A stretch of 13,724 bases of DNA. Origin: CAYZGU01 sp964478165 (lineage in GTDB: Bacteria; Poribacteria; WGA-4E; JAJDTR01). The translations under genes were made by a program, and so were the position numbers. The notes beneath the pieces are model-generated. The model saw nothing but the letters and a program-made list of their open reading frames with translations, was not told the origin of the DNA and searched no databases. Below, piece by piece: positions 1-7,968 of the stretch. Within the stretch, counting starts at the first letter, position 1. Each line of letters begins with the position of its first letter. The stretch is from the NCBI GenBank assembly GCA_964478165.1, contig CAYZGU010000006.1, positions 1-13,724 on the forward strand, read 5' to 3'.

Positions 1-553
1 TGGAAGGCGATTTTGACAACAAGTGCCTTTTTGGCATTGTCCTTGGGAATTCTGTAGGACTGATGTATGACACTCTCGCTTTTCAGAATCAGCCGGGGGA
101 ATTTTTTATTTTAGGGAGGAAGGCGGAGAGAATAACACGCTCAATGAATTGAGAGAGAAACTAAATCATGAGGAACGACACGTTGATTTCAACCGCTTTG
201 CATCGTACTTTCACCACAAACGTCGCAAGAAAATAGCATGAGACACCTTTGCCCGTTCGAATTCCGGAAGTTCTGCGTTTTCCATCTAAACATTCGTTTC
301 GTCCTAGGAATTTTGTACGTGTCTAAATCAGAAAGATGTGGTGAAAAACACAGACTCCTATTAATGGGATACTGAGGCATACTAGGTCCATGCAGTGCGA
401 ATAGTCTCTTGAACCGCGTTAAGAAAATAGACCCTTGACATCTTCGATCTATGCGGCTTTTTACACAAGTCAATTAGGTATCAGAAGCGAACCTTTAGTA
501 ACATGGCCAATCTACAAACCGACTCGAACCAGAGTTGGGGCTAATGCTGACAT
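1..553. other. Region without a supported gene
   Basis: I see no convincing gene, RNA or repeat here. One plus-strand frame is open from base 3 to a stop at 150-152 (49 codons, no recognisable family). It could be the 3' end of a gene entering from the left, but a run of this length is not rare by chance. The minus-strand frame at 189-473 has no family resemblance and no convincing ribosome binding site. Confidence 0.5.
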
Positions 554-1162
554 CTATAGTCCTTTCAAGAAGGCACGCAATCCGGCCTTTGCACCACCAA
601 TCCATGGCTGACCATGTGCAAACAACAGGTGGTCGAAATCTCGTTGCAAGTGTTGTGAAAACACTCGTCGTAATCCCCGTTTGATTCCTTCTGGGTCGCT
701 GCCCATCAGGTAGTCTGGCACAAACCCGAGCTTGCCATCGAATCGCACAAGCGCATCGCCGATGGCAAGCATCCCACCCGCGTGAGAAATGTATAACGCT
801 GTTTCTTCAGGACAGAGGACCCCTACTTCCAATGCCAGAATCCCACCGGGCAGTTCATCTCCGTGCGCAAACCCTTGTACTGGCTCATTTTCACCAAAAT
901 CGCGCAATCCTGCCTCGTGACACCAAATTTTTGTGCCGAAGGCTTTGATAAACTGCTGGCAATGCCGATAATGAAGCCGATTGGTCAAGTAGACGTGCTG
1001 AGGTAATTTATGATTTGAAAACCAAGTCATACCTGCAGCCGAAGTCATTGGATCAATCAAAATCGCTGGTTCGGCAGTCTCAATGTAGTAGGAATGAACG
1101 TCGGTGTGGATCTCTTCATGGTGAGCCGTCCAGTGATAGACACCTTCAAGGATTTCCCTCAT
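554..1162 (-). CDS. Degenerate metallo-beta-lactamase-fold protein
   Basis: This 202-residue protein has the outline of the MBL fold. A strand ending ILIDP at residues 34-38 is followed by the first metal-motif position, then GDAL at 135-138 (the usual bridging-Asp strand), and FAHG at 181-184 near the C-terminus. The canonical HxHxDH motif reads RLHYRH at 62-67, so the first His and the Asp are replaced, and no PGHTPG-type motif precedes GDAL. Related MBL-like proteins with an altered first motif exist, so this may be a normal subfamily with a changed metal site. Hydrolase activity is uncertain. I chose the ATG at 1160-1162 because a GGAAGGAG sequence lies 7 bases upstream; longer in-frame starts up to 1225 lack this. 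There is no signal peptide, so it is likely cytoplasmic. No partner gene adjoins it on this strand. Confidence 0.8.
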   Translation of the reverse strand: MREILEGVYHWTAHHEEIHTDVHSYYIETAEPAILIDPMTSAAGMTWFSNHKLPQHVYLTNRLHYRHCQQFIKAFGTKIWCHEAGLRDFGENEPVQGFAHGDELPGGILALEVGVLCPEETALYISHAGGMLAIGDALVRFDGKLGFVPDYLMGSDPEGIKRGLRRVFSQHLQRDFDHLLFAHGQPWIGGAKAGLRAFLKGL

Positions 1163-1732
1163 AGTGTTTCTCCTTCCTAATTCCCATCTCACAGACATCT
1201 TTAGTTGAAAAGTTGTTTCCAACACCCTTTTCAGAGTCTTCCCACAAGAACCTGTGGAACCATTGACACTCCAGATCTAGATTTTTCACCCATTGTTTGG
1301 GGGCCATCCTTCTCCCTTGAGTTCTTCGGTCCTCATTTCAAAAAAGTCGTTTTCTCGCTGAGGCAGTAGGTTAAACAAATGCTATGGTCTCTGCGGCAAG
1401 AGGCGTGAGGCCATGTGGGATTCACAATCAAATCATGCCACACGGCTTATTAGTGCCAATCACTTTTTCTTCTAGAAACCACACTATGACTAAAAGGTTC
1501 GACAGAGTATTACACATATTCGATTTGACAGTCATGGAGCTATGTTTGTTCATTTAATCACTTTGTAGAGCGTAAGCCTCGATAACTGCCAATATGCAGT
1601 AAATCGATTTAGATCCAACGCCAACAGATTACTACAACCTTCCATCGCGCCCGCCACATAGCCCTATGATCTATTCCCCCGAAAAGCGAGAATTTGACAA
1701 TCGCATCACTAGCGCAAATCAGACCAACAATC
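1163..1732. other. Intergenic stretch with one inverted repeat
   Basis: No gene is supported. The only structure I see is an inverted repeat with arms at 1410-1418 and 1438-1446 (9 bases, one mismatch on the plus strand, which becomes a G-U pair in a minus-strand RNA). It lacks a T tract, so I do not call it a terminator. A 41-codon open minus-strand frame around 1612-1735 may continue the decayed sequence to its right, but it has no recognisable motif. Confidence 0.4.
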
Positions 1733-2082
1733 CTACTTTTTTTCGGTATTCCCTCTTGTAGAGTTGGACAAAATCATTCGCACCGGCAAGAGAAGCACAA
1801 AGAACTCAGAACACCATCTCTCTTCCTCACCAGCACTCAGATTATCTAGAGATTGAATCTCAATCAGCACTCCCATAATGGACTGAAAAAATGCAGCGTA
1901 GAAATGGGCGTATGGAACAACCAAGGAAATAACTGAAGACAATACGGGGATCTTTTCCCTTCATTGCAATCCTCGGCATGTGTAAGGCCAACAACCTCTG
2001 CTTTAGTAGTGTCAAGCCATGTGTTTACCACTCTGCACAACCAGGTTCTGGATACGGACAACTTTCTGTTAGAGGTATGCAA
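1733..2082 (-). pseudogene. Possible remnant of a Gfo/Idh/MocA oxidoreductase N-terminal half
   Basis: Two minus-strand frames, read in transcription order, resemble consecutive parts of a Gfo/Idh Rossmann domain. The first (2082 to about 1955) contains KAEVVGL followed by an acidic stretch, like the end of the second beta strand. The second (1942-1733) contains ISLVVPYAHFYAA, like the strand and helix before the EKP motif, then GVLIE and a SAGEEE helix. The EKP motif itself is not intact (EIQ), about 30 expected residues between the parts are missing, and no C-terminal domain follows. The resemblance is by eye and modest; chance similarity is possible. If real, it is a third decayed or duplicated Gfo/Idh copy in this window. 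Confidence 0.3.
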
Positions 2083-2548
2083 CCACGGATGGCTTATCCC
2101 TTGGGCGTCGACTTCGAATAAAAATCTACCAACACTCCATTACAGTTTCTGTTTGAGATACATTATGTTTCAGTGTTACAGGTGTACCTCATGGAACGCT
2201 TCGTCCTCCTATTTGTTTCAATCACCAGTCCACATCCTTACTTTCTCCGGTTTTACAGAAATGGCAGGAATGAAACAAGCAGATTGCCTTAAGGAATTAT
2301 CTATTCCCTGTAGTAGACAAATACAAGTATGTATGGTAATGTAGTTGCAGTCCCGTGGATTGGAGTTTGTTGATGAAAAGGACACAATACCCCTTTTCCC
2401 ATTGGGCACTTCAGATAAGAACTGTGGCTATGCAACTACCATAGGAAGAACGGTGGCGTAGTCTATTCTTCAATACAAGTACGGTGCAGAGAGAGTGAGG
2501 GTTTTCAACAGCCGAGGCAGCCAAGTGCCTCAAGTTAGTGTTTGACAT
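2083..2548. other. Intergenic stretch, nothing recognised
   Basis: Open frames occur on both strands, the longest being the plus-strand frame 1964-2344, but none has a ribosome binding site, a conserved motif or a recognisable family. I see no hairpin with a T tract and no direct repeat. Confidence 0.4.
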
Positions 2549-3104
2549 ATGGGTGGAGGTCTCATAACAATCCAAGAACAATTTGTGCATCAAACAGACA
2601 GGCTACCAGGGCATATCCATTTCGACAGCGAGCAAAAGCCCTCTCACTATCGAGCATATCTTGGAATGATAGCTCCACTGAGTAGTCACATCACTGTCCA
2701 TGGCGGACAAATTCTCGGATAAATTACCTATCTCGACTTGACCGCCGTACTTCCCTTTGCATTCAACGACATGGCAAACTGTTTGCCATGGTCACACACC
2801 AACGATGGTTATTTTATCGCTTACCGCACGACAAATGACTTCAGACACTCTAGAATCCACCTCTGGTCACTGATTAGATGGATGGTTGAAGTCTCAGTGG
2901 CACGAGTCGGAACACAATTACGAGCAAACACCAGATCTACTTCCGGGCGAACACGTTACTATAGGTGAACTATCCACTCGGAACAACGGTTACGAATCCA
3001 TTGCTTGTTCACATCTCACACTTGATTTTGCACTAGGTAAGTCACGTTCAGGCCATCGCTCTCCTGCGGCAAGCAAGGCCAACCAACTGAACATGGAGGC
3101 ATGA
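2549..3104 (+). pseudogene. Possible broken reading frame just upstream of the NHL gene
   Basis: Three plus-strand segments in changing frames read as protein-like. They are ATG 2549 to stop 2722 (57 codons), a frame through about 2738-2968 containing NDGYFIAYRT, and a frame from 2874 to a TGA at 3102-3104 containing PDLLPGEHVTIGE. The last segment stops four bases before the NHL start codon, an arrangement common between co-transcribed genes. I do not recognise a family. The FIAYRT segment faintly recalls sialidase-type blades, but this is speculation. Open frames of this length also arise by chance. Confidence 0.2.
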
Positions 3105-3108
3105 ACTA

Positions 3109-3963
3109 ATGATATTAGGAACAGCACCATATACCTATCAGATTGTAGAAGGATGGGGACGTGATTCTTCCGTCCGGAAATTGGGCGTCGCATCAGGCGT
3201 CGCCGTTGACTCGCAGGATCGTGTCTACGTTATCGACCGGGAACCAGTGGCCGCCATTGTGGTTTTTGACCGAAATGGACACCGTCTCACATCGTGGGGA
3301 GAAGACATTTTTAGTTTGCCCCACGACATTTTTATCGATGCGCACGATCGTCTCTACATTGCCGACTGTGACGACCACACGGTACGCATTTGCACAACGG
3401 AAGGTGAAGTGTTACAGACGCTGGGAACACCTGGAACCATTGGAACACCTGGAAAGCCATTCAACAAGCCGACACGGGCTGCGGTTGCCCCCTCAGGTCA
3501 CATTTACGTCTCAGACGGGTACGGACAGCACCAAGTACATCGGTTTTCACCTGACGGAGCGTTGTTGCAATCTTGGGGAACATTGGGGGCAGCGCCAGGA
3601 CAATTCACCCTTCCTCACAATGTTTTCATCAATCGGGAAGGAAGGGTTCTGGTAGCGGATCGTGAGCCGAATAACCGTATCCAAATCTTTGGTGCAGAAG
3701 GAAACTTCCTCTCCGAATGGCCGGGACGTCTTATGCCCTGCGGATTGTACATTGACGCAGACGATACAGTATACATCGCTGAAGGTGGGGGCGTCAGTAT
3801 CTTTAGTCGGGAGGGAAAGTTGCTTTCCTGCTGGAACGTGTTAGGTGGACCAGACAACACCCTGCACGGCGCTCATGGAATTTGGGTAGACCGACATGGG
3901 GACATATATGTGGGCGAGGTAGGCGTTGAGAACCTGCTGCACAAGTTCGCCCGTGTCTGCTAG
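3109..3963 (+). CDS. NHL-repeat six-bladed beta-propeller protein
   Basis: The 284-residue product consists almost wholly of NHL-type repeats, about 40 residues each. Each has a conserved core of hydrophobic-D-x-x-[DG]-x-[VI]-Y-[VI]-[AS]-D followed by a ..I..F...G..L..W strand. I count six: near residues 24-64, 67-106, 118-157, 163-203, 207-240 and 245-282. That is enough for a closed six-bladed propeller, as in the NHL domain of peptidyl-alpha-hydroxyglycine lyase and many bacterial homologues. No signal peptide or membrane segment is visible, so it is probably cytoplasmic. NHL propellers usually bind protein, RNA or small ligands; some are lyases or lactonases, and no catalytic set can be assigned here. 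The ATG at 3109 has GGAGG nine bases upstream. A nearer ATG at 3101 opens only a two-codon frame. A GTPGTIGTPG insertion near residue 108 comes from a short DNA duplication. Confidence 0.88.
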   Translation: MILGTAPYTYQIVEGWGRDSSVRKLGVASGVAVDSQDRVYVIDREPVAAIVVFDRNGHRLTSWGEDIFSLPHDIFIDAHDRLYIADCDDHTVRICTTEGEVLQTLGTPGTIGTPGKPFNKPTRAAVAPSGHIYVSDGYGQHQVHRFSPDGALLQSWGTLGAAPGQFTLPHNVFINREGRVLVADREPNNRIQIFGAEGNFLSEWPGRLMPCGLYIDADDTVYIAEGGGVSIFSREGKLLSCWNVLGGPDNTLHGAHGIWVDRHGDIYVGEVGVENLLHKFARVC

Positions 3964-3970
3964 ATGTATT

Positions 3971-4001
3971 CCGAATCAGATGAAGAAAAACCATGATTCG
4001 G
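3971..4001 (+). terminator. Hairpin just after the NHL gene
   Basis: The eight-base arms CCGAATCA (3971-3978) and TGATTCGG (3994-4001) pair perfectly around a 15-base loop and start eight bases after the NHL stop codon. No T tract follows, so this is at most a weak or factor-dependent terminator, or an mRNA 3' stabilising hairpin. Confidence 0.35.
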
Positions 4002-4313
4002 CACTGACTAAATTGTTAAAGTTGTTTCAGGCACTTTGCGATTCCTAGTATTCCTCGCGCATTGGTGATGCTAAAAATGTTCTGCGCTAGCGCTATTCAT
4101 ATCCACACACATGCGAATAACAATAGCCACTCCTGGATGCAGACGCACAACTCACACCATATCGGAAAGATACTACGCCTGAGGACATTGCCGTATTGAG
4201 ATCAACAGCGGTGCTTCAGGCGTAACCATACAACGCGATAATCTCTAGCAGATATAAACAAATATCCAACCTGGAAACTTTCCTGACGTGCTTTTGCTAA
4301 GATGGAGACATGC
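4002..4313. other. Intergenic stretch before the phyH fragment
   Basis: No gene is supported. It contains the inverted repeat listed separately at 4174-4224. Near its end, GGAG at 4304-4307 is the likely ribosome binding site of the phyH fragment. Confidence 0.45.
4174..4224. repeat. Nine-base perfect inverted repeat upstream of phyH fragment
   Basis: TACGCCTGA (4174-4182) is matched exactly by its reverse complement TCAGGCGTA (4216-4224), with 33 bases between. It sits about 90 bases before the phyH fragment start. It could be a pair of regulator half-sites or a leader-RNA stem. No promoter elements can be assigned with confidence. Confidence 0.4.
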
Positions 4314-4814
4314 ATGAAATTCACCAAACTCGAAGATAAACAGAGGGAGTTCTTTGATCGGAACGGATATCTCGTAGTACGCAATGCGTTGGATTCCGAC
4401 ATGTTGAAACTCGTCACCGCGGCATGTGATAGAATCGTCGAACGGCAATATTATGAGCCCAGTGGTCGAACCAGCTTGGTGAACTCGCTGTCCGAAGACG
4501 AAAATTTCATCCCATTACTTACTTCGGAAACGACGGTGCCGCTGGTGATTCAGTTGTTGAGCTTCAATCTCCGACTGGAAAAACGACAACTCATCTACAA
4601 ACACTCCGATCCTCCGAAGACCGAGCCGTCAACCAATTGGCACCGTGACTTCAGGGAAATCCGATTCGACATGGAATCGCATCGCTGCGTGCGATTGATG
4701 ATAAGAATCGCTTGCCAACTTTCCGACACCATAAATCCACTAAGCGGAAACACCGTCGATGGATTATCGATCGCAAGTGAGCCCGGAAATCCAACTACAA
4801 CACCCCAGCATTGA
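4314..4814 (+). pseudogene. Truncated phytanoyl-CoA dioxygenase (PhyH) family gene
   Basis: The 166 residues match the N-terminal two thirds of PhyH-type Fe(II)/2-oxoglutarate oxygenases. The opening FFDRNGYLVV helix-strand is at 13-22, and the first metal motif is WHRD (His110, Asp112). The family hallmark NPLSGNT is at 141-147. Directly after, around base 4755-4759, the sequence loses the expected PGSH segment. The next frame resumes with RSQVSPEIQ, which looks like the continuation after a one-base slip or small deletion. The distal iron-binding His and the 2-oxoglutarate-binding Arg are absent, and the cupin gene starts at 4876, leaving no room for the rest of the domain. It is therefore a non-functional remnant, or at best an N-terminal fragment. 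The start at 4314 is chosen because GGAG lies six bases upstream; ATGs at 4302 and 4310 are less well placed. Confidence 0.8.
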
Positions 4815-4875
4815 GGGTCAAGTAGGAGAAAAACGTCACTTAAAATCACAATACAACAAGAACGGAGCAATCTAC

Positions 4876-5268
4876 ATGCCGGTAATTAGAACTAATAAGA
4901 AAAAAATGGGGCAGGACAACCGACCAGAGTGGTGCAACGTAACCAATGCTGGCATGTTCAGTATTCCGACAAAAAACGGTCGTGCGGACTGCCATTACCA
5001 CGACTGCGACGAGTATTGGTTGGTTTTCCGCGGCAAGGCCAAAATCATGACAGAAGATCAGACCTTCTATGTGGGAGCTGGGGACATTGTCTGCACCCAG
5101 GCAGGCGACGAACATGACATCATCGAAGTCTATGAAGATCTAGAAGCGTTCTATTTTGAGGGTACCACACCGGCCGGTGGCCGTGTTGGACACCGGCACC
5201 GTGATGCTGCCAAAGCTGAAGGTCACCCTGTTCCGAGCCTTCCGGTACCCAACAATTTTCCACAATAG
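4876..5268 (+). CDS. Small single-domain cupin protein
   Basis: This 130-residue protein has one cupin barrel. Motif 1 is complete: His40, His42 and Glu46 followed by Gly53 in the HYHDCDEYWLVFRG stretch. Motif 2 is GAGDIVCTQAGDEHDI, with His80 as the fourth likely metal ligand and Gln in place of the usual Pro. Small cupins with these ligands bind Fe, Mn or Zn and act as isomerases, dioxygenases or sugar-binding proteins; the substrate here is unknown. There is no signal peptide. The ATG at 4876 has CGGAG eight bases upstream. The same frame is open back to an ATG at 4759, inside the PhyH remnant, so a longer fusion product is possible but has no good ribosome binding site. The gene faces yjbQ, tail to tail, 68 bases away. 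Confidence 0.88.
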   Translation: MPVIRTNKKKMGQDNRPEWCNVTNAGMFSIPTKNGRADCHYHDCDEYWLVFRGKAKIMTEDQTFYVGAGDIVCTQAGDEHDIIEVYEDLEAFYFEGTTPAGGRVGHRHRDAAKAEGHPVPSLPVPNNFPQ

Positions 5269-5336
5269 ACAGACCACATCAGCACCTATGCCCCCACGAT
5301 ACCGGCTTGGCCTAGCCTGCCTCTCAATCGCTCACG

Positions 5337-5744
5337 TTAAGCATAAACAGTTGCGATCAACTGCCTCCTACCGCCGCAATTCCTGAACTCACATAGATAA
5401 ATCCCCTGCCAAATACCGAGATTTAGAGCATGATTTGTGATCGGAATACTTACTGAAGAACCGATAAGAGCTGATTTTATGTGAGCTGGCATGTCATCAC
5501 TGCCCTCTAATGTGTGCAAATAGGGGGAATTTTCTGGAATCAGACGGTTAAAACTGCTTTCAAAATCCTGCCGCACGGTGATATCTGCATTCTCATTTAT
5601 GGTTAATCCAGCGGAAGTATGCTTGATGAATACGTTTAAGATTCCAGTTTCTGGCAAATCACCGAGCGGTTCAAGAACATTGCGTGTAATCAGATGAAAC
5701 CCTCGGTGATATTCCCTTAGGGTCATTTCTATCTGGTAGACCAT
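5337..5744 (-). CDS. yjbQ: YjbQ/UPF0047 family protein
   Basis: The 135-residue length and sequence are typical of the YjbQ (UPF0047) family, which in E. coli is linked to a weak thiamine-phosphate synthase activity; its true role is unsettled. The family motifs are present in order: HTSAGLTINENAD (42-54), HTLEGSDDMPAHIKS (77-91) and LGIWQGIYLCEFR (109-121). The His, Glu, Asn and Asp residues of the presumed metal or active site are conserved. The N-terminus MVYQ matches the E. coli MWYQ start. An AGGGGAGG ribosome binding site lies three bases before the ATG, in the ten-base gap after the Gfo/Idh stop codon. This makes it the last gene of that operon. Cytoplasmic; no truncation or missing motif is seen. 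Confidence 0.93.
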   Translation of the reverse strand: MVYQIEMTLREYHRGFHLITRNVLEPLGDLPETGILNVFIKHTSAGLTINENADITVRQDFESSFNRLIPENSPYLHTLEGSDDMPAHIKSALIGSSVSIPITNHALNLGIWQGIYLCEFRNCGGRRQLIATVYA

Positions 5745-5754
5745 AGTCCTCCCC

Positions 5755-6834
5755 TCAGTCTGACTTCAGAGGATGTTCACGATTCTGCATAGGAAAATAT
5801 ATGCGCCTTTCAGTGAGTTGTGATTCATAAGCACCGAGGACCATCTCTAGTGCTGCAACTGCGTCCTCCCCACTGCACAGAGGTTTTCTATCATGTTCGA
5901 TGGCATCAATCAGATCCATAATCGCCAGTTGATTGACAGAAGGCGATGCTGGATTAGTTATGGGTACAGTCTCCCACTTCCGCGACATATCGGTTGGCAC
6001 CCAGCAAGGATACGGATAGATCGACAGGTCATTATCGCCCGTTGCACCGAAGGAGAGTATCCCTTCGCTGCCGAAGATCTGCATCCCATATCCACCTCTG
6101 GCATCGATCTGGTCTTTCCGCGAATCAAAGAAGCCAGTAACTCCATTCTTGAAGGCGAAGTAGCTGTTGACGCAATCACCCGCGATTGGACCGACAGGCT
6201 CCGTGGCATCACATGCATCAGCTATTGTTATTGGCCTACCGTTTACGGTTACATGAGCATGCATCCATTCCACTGCTCCAAAAAAATAGCGTGCCGTGTT
6301 GAAGACATGGGTGCCAAGTGTGAGCATATCCTCACCCCCACCGCGTCTATCCTGCAAACCACGTATATGGACTTTCTGGATATTTCCAATTCTGCCATTC
6401 TCTAACATTTCCTTAACAGACTGCGTTTTTGGACGATAAACGCCCCCGTGCGCAACGGCCAGTTTTAAACCCTTCTCGTCAGCAGACTTAACGATGCCAT
6501 CTCCATCACTCAGACTAGCAGCTATCGGCTTTTCGCAGTAGACATGACAATTGGCATCGAGGCACGCCATTACCATATCAACGTGTTCAATCATCCAGCG
6601 TGGACAAACGCTAACGATGTCTAGCTCCTCTTTTTCCAACATGTCATGGTAATCGGCATAACCGCGAACCGCCCCCGTTTCCTTTATCGCCGCTTGTCGT
6701 CCGGCCTCATCCGAATCAGCAATGGCAATGAATTTGACGTTCTGCAGACTCTTGTATCCGAGGTGAAGCCCGTGACCATAGTTCCCGGCACCAGTGTGTC
6801 CGATAGCAGCAGCCCGATAGATTTCTTGACTCAT
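5755..6834 (-). CDS. Gfo/Idh/MocA family oxidoreductase
   Basis: This intact 359-residue NAD(P)-dependent oxidoreductase of the Gfo/Idh/MocA superfamily has the family's usual length. The N-terminal Rossmann fold has a glycine-rich loop IGHTGAGNYG (11-20), an acidic residue after strand 2 (IADSD, 38-42) typical of NAD preference, and the EKP motif with the catalytic Lys at 101-103. The C-terminal domain has GTHVFN (174-179); His176 fits the catalytic His, while the usual Asp that follows is Asn. The protein ends NREHPLKSD. A GAAGGAG ribosome binding site precedes the ATG by nine bases. It lies 36 bases after a decayed paralog and 10 bases before yjbQ, so it was probably co-transcribed with both. 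Substrate (sugar, inositol or sugar acid) cannot be deduced. The NREHPL ending is shared with the broken paralog at 9744-10882. Confidence 0.92.
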   Translation of the reverse strand: MSQEIYRAAAIGHTGAGNYGHGLHLGYKSLQNVKFIAIADSDEAGRQAAIKETGAVRGYADYHDMLEKEELDIVSVCPRWMIEHVDMVMACLDANCHVYCEKPIAASLSDGDGIVKSADEKGLKLAVAHGGVYRPKTQSVKEMLENGRIGNIQKVHIRGLQDRRGGGEDMLTLGTHVFNTARYFFGAVEWMHAHVTVNGRPITIADACDATEPVGPIAGDCVNSYFAFKNGVTGFFDSRKDQIDARGGYGMQIFGSEGILSFGATGDNDLSIYPYPCWVPTDMSRKWETVPITNPASPSVNQLAIMDLIDAIEHDRKPLCSGEDAVAALEMVLGAYESQLTERRIYFPMQNREHPLKSD

Positions 6835-6870
6835 TTATTTCTTCTCCTTCATTTACGTTGAGATTAGGAC

Positions 6871-7967
6871 TCATGAAGCGCTCATGATTCCACCGCTAAA
6901 ACGCCCTGCCGGACCGTAGAAGGAATCGTCTTTGTCCAGTGACAGAATCACCACCGACTGATGCTCCTCCGGAGACTCATGAATCTACTTCACTTCCACA
7001 TGGCAGTATAGCACTTCGATAGGAACGATCGACTCGGTATCCTTTACGATGCTTTCCAAAAACAAACGGGGTTGTTCTTGTTGAGTTACATGCCCGCGAG
7101 TATCCGCCAATTCTGCCCTGAGTAAGCCTAGAATTTCTAGTGCCTCCGGCTTGTCAACGGATACGAAAATGAAATCGGATGCAATACCCTCATTTGGGTA
7201 ATTCCCTGCCCCAACACCAGATCAGCTTCGTTGCCCAAGATCTTGATTCACCCGCGCAACCCGTGCTCCTGATGAACTACAGAGCTAATCAGAGAAACAT
7301 GGTTAATCACCCCATTGCACCATTGTCACACATCACAACAGCTTGACTCAGACGATTATGTGCAATTTGACAGAGCATGGAACCAAGGCGGACAAACATC
7401 GCAGACACGAAATCAACCAGCCACCGAAAAGAATCTTTAACGCATCTGCCCTGACAGGAGACAACTCCCCCGCCTTCCCTGTAGTAGTCGCGACAGTACG
7501 TTAGACAATGCTATCTTTCACAATCCTCCAAGTTCGCACTACTCAATGTACCAAGGACCCTTTTCCACAGCTCGAAGTGCCAGCGATCCCATCTACATGG
7601 GTACATATCATCGCCTGTGAGTGGCATTGCGCCCTGCTCTGCGAACCGCTGCAACCATCGCATCGGCTTCATCTAGATTCCGGACCATAGACCTCCCTGC
7701 GATACATAGCTCCCGGCTTCCGCACCAGCAACAACGGGCCCCTCATTACCACCCGCTGCAGTGCGACATTTTCTATCTCAGGTTCAACAATTATCAATGG
7801 ACATCCGTCCTCATGACGTAACTTTATCCCCCAAACAACACTATTGCAGATACAAACATTCCGCATTTCGCTAACCGAAGATTCAAGTCACAATTTCCGC
7901 AGTGCCACTGCCACGAGCATCTTTTCAGCTCTAACATAATTAACCAGCTTACGATAAAATCCGCCAT
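6871..7967 (-). pseudogene. Decayed Gfo/Idh/MocA oxidoreductase gene
   Basis: No single frame is open, but minus-strand pieces in changing frames follow the Gfo/Idh domain order. LVAVA (about 7902-7920) matches strand 2. EIENVALQRVVMRG...LVRKPGAM (about 7705-7780) matches the helix and the EKP motif, with Glu replaced by Arg. NLDEADAMVAAVRRAG (7611-7688, shifted frame) matches the helix after it. SAMFVRLGSML...CDNGAMG (7307-7405) and EHGLR (about 7265) match the central C-terminal-domain sheet. FLESIVKDTESIVPIE (about 7025-7070) and IHESPEEH match the final helices. A TAG at 6985-6987 interrupts the last segment, which ends at 6871. A possible ATG at 7965-7967 adjoins the phyH stop codon, but the glycine-rich loop is missing. 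At least four frameshifts are needed, too many for sequencing error alone. The assignment is by eye. Confidence 0.6.
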
Positions 7968-7968
7968 C

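Noticed and set aside
250..275. GTTCGAATTCC, resembling a tRNA T-loop
   Set aside because: The flanking bases do not form a T-arm stem, and no acceptor or anticodon arm can be built around it.
189..473. 94-codon minus-strand frame
   Set aside because: The product has no recognisable motif, the start lacks a Shine-Dalgarno sequence, and it stands alone.
1410..1446. Inverted repeat as a terminator
   Set aside because: There is no T tract on either side, and no gene ends nearby in a suitable orientation.
3424..3455. GGAACACCTGGA direct repeat as a mobile or CRISPR-like repeat
   Set aside because: It is a two-copy in-frame duplication inside the NHL gene, encoding GTPG twice.
5893..6405. 170-codon plus-strand frame
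   Set aside because: It lies entirely antisense to the well-supported Gfo/Idh gene and is a shadow of it.
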